From Sternotherus odoratus (lineage: Eukaryota > Chordata > Testudines > Kinosternidae), in assembly GCA_032164245.1 (NCBI GenBank), contig JAVMKO010000003.1, positions 87,712,390 to 87,776,389 of the forward strand: a stretch of DNA of 64,000 nucleotides. Reading direction: 5' to 3'. Positions 53,850-64,000 of this stretch are shown here, piece by piece; the stretch's first letter is position 1, and each line of letters begins with the position of its first letter. A program made the translations under genes and the position numbers. The notes below the pieces were generated by a model. That model saw only the letters and a list, made by a program, of their open reading frames with translations, was not told the DNA's origin and made no database searches.

Positions 53850-54830
53850 GGTGTTCTTGTCCCGTTAACACCCTGCACGTGTGCAGGAGACGCTCATTTA
53901 GGCTGAGCTGGCAAAAGGCCCCTTCCCAATCAGAGCACTAGGGAGTGGGGGAGCAAGGAGCGGCAGGCCAAGAGCCGCCCGCCCGCCCACACTTCCCAGC
54001 AGCTGGGGGAACCCCTCAGCCCGTTCTCAGAAGTGACCCACCGCCGGCCTCTTAGGAGGAGGGGACTGTACCAGTCGCTCCCCAAATCCCCCAGGGGTCT
54101 CGCAGCAGACCTGGGAGAGCCCCGCGCCCCTCTACCCCCCCCCTTCCATCTACAGACCCCGGGCTTCCCCGCCATGCTGATGCGGCCCCTTCCGGACCCC
54201 TTCCCCGGCTCGCTCCCGGGTTCTGGAAACCCCCTTCGCCGCCCTGACCACGACCCCGCAGCGCAGCATCCCCCGGCCGCTCCCCGCCGCGGCCTCCGAG
54301 TGCAGCCAATGGGCCCGGCCGGGGGAGGAGCCTGGGCGGGGCGCGAGAGGGGCCGGGGAAACTCCCCGCGCCCGGGGCGGCTTGACGGGCTCCCTCGAGG
54401 AAGCGGCACGTTTCTTGCTGGAGGACGCGGCTGGAGCAAGCAGCGGGGATTCAGCCTCTGGCCCATCTTCCTGGAGCGGTGAGTTCCGCCGGGCTCCCTT
54501 TGCCTTGCGGCTCGGACAGGGCGAGCCTCCCCCTGGCCGAGGCTCCTCTGGGGGCGGGGGGGTTGGCGGCGTGCGCCCCTCTCTGGCTCGGCTCCGGGGG
54601 GGGGGGAGCCCCGCGTCTTCCCGTCTCCTGGCTCGGGGCGCGCTCCGTTCTCGGCGGGGTGGGTGAGCCGAGCCGCCCGCTTCGTGGGAAGTTGTTGAAG
54701 AGGCCGATGCGGTCCCTGGAGACGGGCGGAGGGGGGTGGCGGCCCTGGCGATCAGAGAAGGGGATTCGGGGTGCCTGTGTCACAGTGTTTCCCTTTGGTA
54801 GTAAGGCGCAGATGGTTGCTTGAATTGAAA
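53850..54830 (+). promoter_or_regulatory. STX11: CpG island, candidate STX11 promoter
   Basis: CpG-dense with CCAAT at 54306-54310 and an Sp1-type GGGCGGGGC at 54334-54342, but no TATA. In mammals the gene right of SF3B5 on the opposite strand is STX11 (syntaxin-11), with an untranslated first exon in a CpG island and one coding exon far downstream. Position, strand and motif layout fit. No STX11 coding sequence is in the window, so the assignment rests on synteny. Confidence 0.5.
54370..54478 (+). other. STX11: Candidate untranslated first exon of STX11
   Basis: A strong donor, GCG|GTGAGT, at 54479 follows about 110 bases of CpG-rich sequence downstream of the CCAAT and Sp1 sites. The left limit (transcription start) is a guess from motif spacing. 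The sequence has open frames but none resembling syntaxin, matching the untranslated first exon expected for STX11. Confidence 0.4.
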
Positions 54831-57800
54831 GACCATCCGCCAGTAAGAAACTCGAAAAGTTCAGGTTCCCTTCCGGTTGTGCCACATCTGGAAACCAAAG
54901 GAACTAACTCCTGTCCATCTCGCAGAGACGTGCTTGAGCCCCAGGTAAAGGACCGGAGCCCTTTCAAACCGAAGCAAAGGAGAGAACAATATTATGGTAC
55001 AGGAATGAGGTAGTGTTCTGAGCCGGGGTGTGCTTTGAAATAGTCTTTTTGCATTTTTGGGGGGGGGGTTGTTAAAAAATCTCAGGGAAGAGAGATGCAG
55101 TGTGTCTGTTTTTCAAGAAGTACCGGGTTTAGACGGTGAAAGGTGAATGTATGATATCTGGCTGAAAGCTATTTAAAATCCTTTTTAAAAGAAATGTATT
55201 CAGCTGTAATTTCTGAATCCTGTCACTAAAAAGAACAAAATCAGGATCTCCCTATTTCTCCAGTCTATGTAACCTAACAAAACAGTTCTGGTTGTCCAAA
55301 CCCAGCTAATATGTGTATTTGCCTTAAGATCCAGAAAAGTCATTTTTGCTCTTTCCTTAGCCACCCCAGAATGACCCATGATTAACTGACTGAACAAGTT
55401 AGCTTTCCTACTAACTGACTGGAATTGACATTCCTGCAAAAAGAATGGGTACTTCCATATACCTGAGACTGCCTTTTGTAATACAAACTGAATGTTAGTG
55501 GGACAGAAAGTGAGCAGAGGCTTGGTATTGGCCTGAAAATGGTAATTTAAACTTCCTGTTCCTACTCTTGAATTGTGAGTAGGAATTAGAATTGTGAGGC
55601 TTTCTTTTTTTTAAATCTTCAGATATGGAAGAAGGAAAATCGGTGGCTTTTATACAAGGCCGCACAATTTGAGGAGAAAAACTGTGGCATGACTTTCTGA
55701 TAATACTCTTAGCTCTTTAACTTTTGAGAGGGCTGTGCAATTGTGATACTCTTGTATGATAGCTAAAACAATATTCTTGCAGATTGAGAAGCTGAGGCTG
55801 AACCTTTAGTTACTGTTAGTCGATAAGGTGCTACAAGACTCTTTGTCGCTTTTGCAGATCCAGACTAACACGTCTACCACTCTGATACTAGACACTGTTT
55901 CTTATGGTGCCATCCATTCATGAATAATTGTTACTTTTCTTCTGCTTTAAGGCTAGAGAGGATTAGCTACTACTCACACACTATTGAGTGACCAGTTAGA
56001 TATGGCAGGTCTGTTTATGAACCAAACAGTAGATTTAACCAGCTGGTCTCCATGTTTTGTTTTTTCCCTTTAGTCTAAACCGATAAGATAACAGGTGGTG
56101 TTAGGGTTAGGTTTCTATTAAGAATAGAAGGATGACACAATATTGTCTCGTGGATAATGTGCCTAATGTTTCAGACTATCACTTTCTGTGGTAATAGTAG
56201 CTTCTGATCATTGCAAATAACTGCAACACAATACAGTAGCATACAAAATCGCATGCCATACCACACTGTCATGAAAGTTAACCATGTAATTTGGTTAGAT
56301 TTACTGCTATCATTTGAATGGTAACTAATAAACTGTTTTTATAGTGCTGGGAAGTCTAGAGCTATACTTATGTGTCTGGGAGGCGAGGACCCCTATTTGA
56401 CAGAATGTAACACTAATTTAACATGAACATTTACTGTAGTAGTTCTTTGCATATTTATGGGACAAAAAAATGTGTGGGGAGTGGCGGGGGGACAGTACTA
56501 TAGTACATTACAACTATAGACAGGCACATGTGTTATACCTAACTCAGAATGAAGAGGAGGCCAGGCAGAGAGCAAGAAGAATTTCCTGTGGGTTTGTACT
56601 GTTAGAGCAGCATGAATAGGGTTCCACACTGCAGGCAGGATCTAGCAGGAGACTTACAGCCATGTTCTGTACGAGGTACAGAAGAATAGAGTGGCAGCCT
56701 GCTAACCTACATGCTTAAGTTCACTACAACTTTCCATCAGAAAAATTTTGAACTATTTAAAAAAATGCAGTCTGCTTTCCTCAACTGGTTTTGTTTTTAA
56801 ATTGAAAATGGTTGCCCAAAAGTGAAAATAGATTCATTTGCGTTGGCAAAGTCTTGTAAAAAAATGAAAAGTCAAAATGTTTGCAGGATGATTCGAGCCA
56901 TCTCGATCACTACCACTGAGTATTGGATTGTTTCACTGAATATTTTGTATTGGAGAAAAAAGTTTGCAAACTGGGACCACACACAAATGTGGGGAGGAAG
57001 TAGCCCTGGTCACTGATGGTATTTGATTGTCTGAAATCATCTGGAAATCTGACCAGCTCCTCAGTTTGTGAACTTCTTATAACAAACAGACATGGCCTCC
57101 CTGAACAAAAGCAGATCTAATGGTTACTTTCCCTCATCCACCACAATCAGCTAAGTCTTATTTGGCTCAAGTCTGAACCAGTTAGCCATTCCTCAATCTC
57201 TCCTGAACCACAAAAGAGACTCAACTACACTCTTCAGGCTAGAGATAAAGCTGATGAATGTTGCTGTCATTCTGAAAATACTTCAGCCCATGACTCCTTG
57301 CCAAGTCTTTGATACATCTAGAACAGGAAACTACCCCGCTAGAATCTATTAGAAAGAAACAAATTACTGAGGGCAGCCCCATATACTTCTATAATGGATA
57401 ATGAGGTCCTAATTTGTAGATCAATTACTGCTAGTTAACAACATCAGCACTGCAGCACAACTGGCTGCAGTTGTGTATTAGCAGTCAATTTGTAAACACC
57501 TTGTGAGGTTATATATGCGTGATCAGGAAAGGATACTCTAGGTGCCATATGCCTAATATTCCTAGTTATGCTTTTACACCATTGTCAACGTTGCTGGTGT
57601 CCCAGCAGTATAACCGAATACATTTTAGGGAAATCTTTCTTGTGCAGGATGATCTCATTAATCAGTGCTGCTGATTTTAATCTTTGACTTGTCATATACA
57701 GAGTTGTGTAAAGAAAGGCAAGTGACCAAGGCAGATTACAAGCTACTGCTTTAAGTGTGCAAGAAGATGTAGAGGTTAGGCTTTCCGTTTTAACTTAAAT

Positions 57801-58158
57801 TGCAAGGGGGGGGGGGGAACTATGGGTCTTTAGCTCACTTCAGTCCAGCCATGTTCGAGTGCAAGATCGACCCTCTGCTTCAAATTAGTTTCCGTTTACT
57901 TCTCAAAAAATATGTACTCTATAAAAGTATATATGCATTATAGCCACAAATGAGATATGGACAACATGATCCTGCCACACAAAAAGAGCAATTTAATATG
58001 GACCCACTCCTGGGTTCTCAGGCATGATTTCCATTAATTTAAGTCAGGGGCTTGCCTTGGGAAGAAGTGCAGAATTGGCCCCAGTGGCACAAAGCAAGAG
58101 TGGTTACGTTTTCCCATTTGGAGAGGAATGCATTGCAGCTATATTTGGAGAGGAATGC
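54831..58158. other. Probable first intron of STX11, no coding exon
   Basis: AT-rich. Holds the tail of a turtle repeat at about 55820-55890 ('cgataaggtgctacaagact', 'ccagactaacacgtctacca') and a G run at 57806-57818. Open frames are short and unconvincing. Confidence 0.4.
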
Positions 58159-58227
58159 TGCAATGCTATAGCTGCTATCTGCAGGGTCCCTGGGCTGGAC
58201 CCTGCAGATAGCACCTATAGCATTGCA
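58159..58227. repeat. Near-perfect 31-bp-arm hairpin
   Basis: Arms 58159-58189 and 58197-58227 are reverse complements with one mismatch around a 7-base loop (ctgggct). They are flanked by direct copies of 'ggagaggaatgc' (58125, 58147 and 58238 areas) and by outer partial inverted matches ('tgcagctata' at 58135 against 'tatagctgca' at 58230). No known element termini were recognised. Confidence 0.85.
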
Positions 58228-58754
58228 GTCTATAGCTGCATTGGAGAGGAATGCTTGCCGCTATAGACTAAAGGTCAGGCTCTGTGTTCTCTCTGTTTTA
58301 ATAGGGTGTGTGTAGAAAGGGATGGAGTGGGAAGGGAAGTCTAGCATTGCAAAAGTGGATTTTCACTTCCAGGATTCTCTTATAACAGGGGCTGATCCAG
58401 TCCCTGACTTGGATTGGTATGCACTACAGAATAATCCAGTATAAAGCATTCCGACTATTAGCATGTCCCTTTGAGTTTGCAAGGTGTGGTTGTAACTGCT
58501 GGGGTTATTTCCTGGGGCTAGTTACCCGGTTTGGGACCCTTTTTAGCTTTTGAACGGCTGTAGAGGTTGCAGTAAACTCCAAAATTGGGCCCTAACTGTA
58601 TCAAGGCACTAATTTAGATTAATGATGATGAACAATAATCTGTTACATAATATATTGGTTGGAGATAGATTTTAAAAATGCTGTTTGATCAGCAGAATAA
58701 CTATATGAGAATACAAACCTCCCCATTGCTGCCCCCCATGATATTCCAATATGT

Positions 58755-59470
58755 GTATTCTAGATTCTTGATTTATTTGAAACGTAAACATTTCCTCTGC
58801 TCTTATCTTCATCATTAGACCATACATCCTGGTGTATGAGCTTGGACTGTTGAGAATTGTCTATCTTTAGAATTCTCAGTAGAAATGTGTTTATCTGACT
58901 GGTAACCCCTGACAACCTTGTGTTACTACTCAGATGTATGTTTAATGTCCTCTTGCTTGTTTTTATTATGAAATAAGAAACAGCATTTCCATGCTCATAT
59001 TGTACTTGTGTGGTGTGGTGTGACATTTGGGGGATCGCCCAGACCAATAAAGGGTTCTGTCATATCTGCCTTGTAAATTTGGGTATCTAGTCCTGTGCTG
59101 CTATGGTTCAGTGCTCTGACACCAGTAGCCAGTTTACAAGCATAAGGTCCCACTCCGGCTTCCACCAGCCTCGTTACTTCTTGCATGGTGATCTCAACAA
59201 TTCCTTTTGCTCAGAGTTCCTCCCCTGCAAATCCATGTCCCCGAGCTGTCAACTATCAGACCCTTGGAATCATCTGGTTCATCACTTTCAAAGACGTGAA
59301 ACCTGCCCCCAATTATTAGTTCACTTTGGCACACACTCCACACAGTTTGCACAACAGAGATCTGCTTGGGGTAAAAATAAACAGTTTTATTTCATATAAA
59401 AATCATTGGATTAAAAGATCAAATAGTAAGGAAAAGCAAATGCATCCAAGTTGCACAAAAGATAAAATGT
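58755..59470 (+). mobile_element. Possible retroviral LTR end and primer site (low confidence)
   Basis: 'ggtgtggtgtgaca' at 59012-59025 followed by 'tttgggggatcgccc' resembles the end of an LTR and a proline-type primer-binding site of gammaretrovirus-like elements. No gag, pol or env frame follows and no second LTR was identified. Limits are nominal. Confidence 0.25.
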
Positions 59471-59614
59471 CCTCTCAGGCTTTACACTTCTATATTCCCT
59501 TTTCTAATGCAAGTTACCTATTGCCTCAGAACAGTTTCCCAGTATGCCCTTCATCCTAGAGGAGAGCCAGTGCTTCCCAGACAACATCCTACTTTCTTGC
59601 TGGCCATCAGTTTC

Positions 59615-60345
59615 TTCTAGATCAGGGGTGGGCAAACTACGCCCCGCGGGCCAGATCTGGCCTGCGAGCCCATCCCGTCCGGTCCCCAGTCGGGGAGGCT
59701 GCCTCAAGCAATGCTGCCCGGGCAGTGCTCTGGGGGGCTGGGGCTGCATGCTCCTCCCCTGCCCCAGAGCCATGCACATAGGCAGTGCTCCAGGGGCTGG
59801 GGCAGCATGGTTGCCCCCCTCTCCCAGACCCACACGCATGGGCAGCGCTTCGGGGGCCGGGGCAGTGCACTCGCTTCCCTCCCCCAGAGCCGTGCTGTCA
59901 GAGCTCCAGGGGGCCAGGACTGCGCATTCCCCCAGAACTGCGCTGCGCAGGGAGTGCTCTGGGTGCTGGGGCTGCGCACTCCCCCCTTCCCCAGAGCTGT
60001 GCTGAGCAGCTATGGAAAGGAGGGGTGTTCCGGGGGGGCGGCTCTGGAGGGGGCAGTTAGGGAGCAGGGTGGGTTGGATATGGGGTGGTGGATAGGGGTC
60101 GGGGCACTGGGGGGGAGCAGGGGAATTGGGTAGGGGGTGGGATGGTTAAGGGGTCTTTAGAAGGGGCAGTCAGGGGACAAGGTCAAGGGGTTGGATGATT
60201 TGGGGATTCTGAGAGGGCAGTCAGGGGTTGGGAAGTGGGAGGAGGCCGGATTAGGGGTGGGGCCTTCCCTACCCCGCCCTCCATATAATTTTGCAAACCA
60301 GATGTGGCCCTCAGGCCAAAAAGTTTTCCCACCCCTGTTCTAGAT
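59615..60345 (+). mobile_element. hAT element with perfect 8-bp target duplication
   Basis: The element 59623-60337 starts CAGGGGTGGGCAAACTACG and ends 'ttttcccacccctg'. It is flanked by TTCTAGAT on both sides (59615-59622 and 60338-60345). The interior holds degenerate GC-rich tandem units ('gcagtgctctggggggctgg'; four to six copies, 59720-59990) and no transposase. The many overlapping frames are shadows of these units. Same terminus as the fragment at 35330-35567. Confidence 0.92.
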
Positions 60346-63300
60346 AGCCATCACTTCAAATCCCTCCCCTTTTAGCAGGGTTTGCAGTTTTCTCCCCCCT
60401 CCCTTCCCTTTTTCTCTGTGTGTGGCAACTCATGGTGACATAAAGCCAGGGGGGAGGGTGTTTCCCAGACTGGGATTTTCTCTTCAGGTTTCAAATTGTT
60501 TGTGTTTTCCCATAATGTGTCTCACTGGCTGGACAAAGAAGGTACTTGGAGCTTGTTCCGTATAAATACCTGGCCTGGGAGATGTCCTCCGTGATAATCT
60601 CACAGCAGTGTGGTGAGGCAATGATCTATTCTAGATGTACTGTAGTTACAATTATAACTTTGTGCGCAAATGCATACATTTGTGTGTGTGTGTATCCTAA
60701 TAACCATCGAGTTCAGGACATTACAAGCTTTCATAAAAGATCTTGCCTGACATTTTTTACACACAGTAACACTATATACAAACAGTTGATTCAGTTGCTC
60801 ATTCTTTGTGGTTCAGACCCCCATTTTATCCTTGGTGTGTCAGGACCCTGTTTGTTACACATGGATACAGTCACTCGATCCTGTCGTCCTTACACGGATA
60901 TCATGGTGATTATATGTTCAAACATTCCATTACGTGCATTACAGTATGAATAAGTGCACAGTAGTATTAATACCTTGCCTACTGACTCATAATGATGCCC
61001 AAGAAGTATAGTAATTGCCCAGAAATGCATAGATGGCTGTGTCTTACTGCTTGCATTAATGGTATGTATGTTACTGTATGATTTGCATAATGTATGATTT
61101 CTATGACTCTATTGAAGTCACTTAACTTCTCTCCTCTATCTTACCTAATTGCCAAAATTGATATAAAGATATTAGTTTTTTCTTTTCTTCTTTTCAATGT
61201 GTAGGGTAAGAGCCTGAACACTAGATGGGTAGCTATAGTTGTGTATTAAAAAAAATTGAGGAAAAATATTTTCTCAGGAGCCTCGTGATGAATAGATGTT
61301 GTTTATTAAGTGCTGTACAAATGCTAAAATCCACCAGAATGGGCCCACTAGCCCCAGCCTTCAGTGTTTCTGATAACTGACCCTTGCAAACCGTTTTAAA
61401 AGTTGGTAGACGTGCACAGTCTCCAGTACAACCCTGTAGAATTACTTTCCTCTACACCCAAGGGCACCCAATTAATTTATCCTCTCCCCAACCCTCACCC
61501 AAATCCTTAGAATGCTTTTGGCATAGACTTATGATCCTTAGTTGAAAGGAATCCGCAATATCATGGGGCAAACCAAAAATACTAAGGTTAGCTCTGTTTC
61601 ATGGGTCTTACAATGAGGGTGAATAAAACCTGTTATCTCAGCGGTATATCTCAGCCCTGGTATAAGACACTCAAAAACCAAACTTGTTTAGCCGTAATCA
61701 ATCAAATTCAGAGAGTGACTTCCATTCTAGACTACACTATTCATACCTTCTTTCCCATATCTATATATCAAGATGACCGAGGGACTCTTATTACTAATCC
61801 AGGTCAGAAGACTGTCCTAGGATGCTGGAAACTGGGCAGTAGTGATACACAAGCTGTACAGAATTATTCCACAGAGAACTTGGAAAGCTAATTTATGGTC
61901 TCATTAACTCTTGGAGATTTGAATCCTAACAGGATACAATAAAACAGGCTTTCTACTCTGACTAGCCAGGAACTAAGTTGACTTGCATGTTGTGGTGCTA
62001 CTAGAATACAAACACAAAATACTTCAAAATTCTTGCCCACTGCTGGCATATAAATACACCTAGGAAGGAAACAAAGCAATTACATATGTATCTATATGCT
62101 CACCTGCTCCCAACCCCCACATAGCCCAAACCTTCTGGATAAAAGGTCCAATAAAACTCCAACCTTGCAAAAGATGGGTGGCACCAGTAAGGGATTCATT
62201 AATATTAGCATCCAGATACCATTTATCATGTTATGTTGTCAATATCAAGGTAGACAAGGTCATGGGATAAGCCTGGGAAATATGAGATATAAATAGACCT
62301 TGGAAGTATTACTCAGGAGGTGCAATACAACCTTACTGTGTGTTGAAGCTGTTGAACACGTATGACAGAAATATGGACTAGTCAGACAGGACACTCAAAG
62401 GCAATTAACGTTCAAGTGGTTAGTGCCTTATTTCATAGTGCTAGAGGCATCAAGTATTTGATTAATTGTTTTTGATTCCTAGTTCTTGTCACCCTGGGAA
62501 GTCAATAGACATCCTGAAGATTGAGACTACTGGATAAGCAAAGCCATCAAAGGTTGGAAGCATCATTAAAAGCTAACGTGTCCAGCGAATTAGATATGGC
62601 ATTAGACATGGGTAATCAACTTGTTCTGGGGTGACATTGTGCTCTGAGATGGGACTTAGTATTCAAGAACTTTGCTCTTTAGCTATTCAAATAAATGATA
62701 GGGTGGGGGAAGCAAGCTTATTCTGAAAAGCTTAATTAAATGTTAATAAAGGGAAAAGAGAAGTAGACCCCTTGTGTGTGAGCAAGTCTTTAAAAGAACT
62801 GGCCTATGACCTTGGCAACTGGACACACTCCTATGTAGAGTAACTGAAAACATAGGGGTGGATAGGCAGAGAGCGAGCTTATCCTTCCAGAGAGGAAAGG
62901 AAATAGGTCTTAGCTGTAACCTGAAATGGATAACCTGCAAAATTCTGTTGATGAATTTTTGACAGTTTTATGAGATTTCTGTAGGTCTGTAAATGTTAGT
63001 GTTAAATGATGCCTTTTCTCACCCCAAGATACTTACATCTCTAAATTTGGGGAGAATGAGATAATTAAAGTTTTCTTAAAATTATCAATGTTTAGATAAA
63101 ATCCTCCACTTCCTGGCTTTAGAGACTGTATGTTCTACTCTGATGTTATGAACAAGAGACCTTAACCACTCCAGGGGCAGACAGGCAGAGTTCCAATTCC
63201 TAGGGTATGACTTTGCCTATATATATGTAGCGTTGTCTGGAGTTAGTTTAGGAGAGAGAGAGGAAAACCAGATATGTGGTTTGAGGGATGGGAGTCTGTA

Positions 63301-64000
63301 ATTTCACAAGCTGCTGGCTATGGTGGAGAAATTTGCTTCTCTAGACTGTCTGGGAATTATGATTTGGGAGCTGACAGGCTTGTGATAATGTCAGAAGTAC
63401 AGTATGCTTCCCCTAAGCATCCCTTGCTTCCCTGCTTACACCCCCTTCCTTTCTAAAAATGCAAAAGAAATAATTCAGTAGCTAGTGATCTTCTTTTATT
63501 TCTATAATTCAAAGGCCATAATTTCAAAACATTTGATTGTTTACACAAGTCAGTATCCGCTACTACTTTGTACAGTGACTTTTTAAAATGTACAATATGC
63601 ACCCTACTCAACACTGTGTTACCTTTTGGAGAAATGACAGATCATCATTCTCCTTTGAAAGCCATCTTGTTAACAAATCCATGTTGTAAAAGACATCTTT
63701 TCTCCAAGTTAAAGTTGTATCACACTATTGCACTAACATCCACTAGACACAATTATTAAATCTGCTGAACAATAAGTGCTACTTTCATAACAGAAATAAG
63801 TTAGTAGAAAACTGTCACTAGATCAATGTCAACATCTTTTAAAATGAACATTTCAGTTGTGATTCAGTGTTTTTCTTCCTTAAATAATTCTGATTTTATG
63901 TAACGGTAAGTGACTGTTGTCTTGTGACTGCATTCTAATCTGCTTCCAGACAAAGGAAAGCTTGTCTGTCTCATCAACAGAAGTTGGTCCAATAAAAGAT
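60346..64000. other. Probable STX11 intron, no coding exon
   Basis: AT-rich with a (TG)n at 60679-60692. 61500-62350 has a middle-repetitive look but no recognised family. The window ends inside 'agaagttggtccaataaaag', the tail of a turtle repeat also found at about 17760. No syntaxin frame is seen. Confidence 0.4.

Noticed and set aside
59544..60133. Frames up to 153 codons on both strands
   Set aside because: They lie in the tandem units of the hAT element at 59623-60337.

Overview
The window looks like nuclear DNA of a cryptodiran turtle. It holds two genes recognisable from their translations, in the same order as human 6q24.2: ZC2HC1B (+ strand, multi-exon, from about 0.5 kb) and SF3B5 (- strand, single exon, 28.9-29.2 kb). 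The repeats fit a turtle: a tRNA-derived SINE of the Cryptodira type at 51.2 kb, CR1 LINE remnants, a two-gene PIF/Harbinger element, many hAT, Tigger-like and Helitron insertions, and old MIR fragments. No prokaryotic features are present, and most long open frames are repeats or GC-rich arrays.

Layout. 0.5-13 kb: six ZC2HC1B coding exons with canonical splice sites and matching phases encode two C2HC zinc fingers and a conserved basic/proline-rich linker. The 5' first exon lies outside the window and the last exon is uncertain (candidates at 16.1 and 24.06 kb). Introns carry an antisense CR1, MIRs and a 3.6-kb Harbinger element that is itself interrupted by a Helitron. 13.5-24 kb is a dense transposon zone: a hAT with a perfect 8-bp target duplication, a minus-strand Helitron carrying promoter-like sequence, a C-rich tandem array, a Tigger-like MITE with a foldback half, and a 2-kb Helitron filled with G-rich tandem arrays in both orientations. 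25.0-25.6 kb is a CpG island with minus-strand splice donors. 28.4-30.1 kb is the SF3B5 gene and its CpG-island promoter (YY1, ETS-CRE and ZNF143 motifs). 31-54 kb is gene-poor and repeat-rich: a Tx1-like LINE remnant, a palindromic LTR-like element at 41.4-42.7 kb, an LTR candidate at 46 kb, a 5S-rRNA-headed retrosequence at 50.7 kb, a turtle tRNA SINE and a CR1 ORF2 fragment. 53.85-54.8 kb is a CpG island whose position and strand fit the untranslated first exon of STX11. The rest, to 64 kb, would be its first intron, with one more intact hAT at 59.6-60.3 kb.

The two certain genes have unrelated jobs: ZC2HC1B is a small zinc-finger protein of unknown molecular function and SF3B5 is a core U2 snRNP (SF3b) subunit. 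They are linked only by conserved synteny. The strongest candidates for something undescribed are the 5S-headed retrosequence (50747-51010), the foldback LTR-like element (41393-42688), the two unusual Helitrons (15283-15784 and 21827-23874), and two near-perfect hairpins (12257-12324 and 58159-58227). All repeat names rest on recognised motifs, termini and target duplications; no database search was possible.
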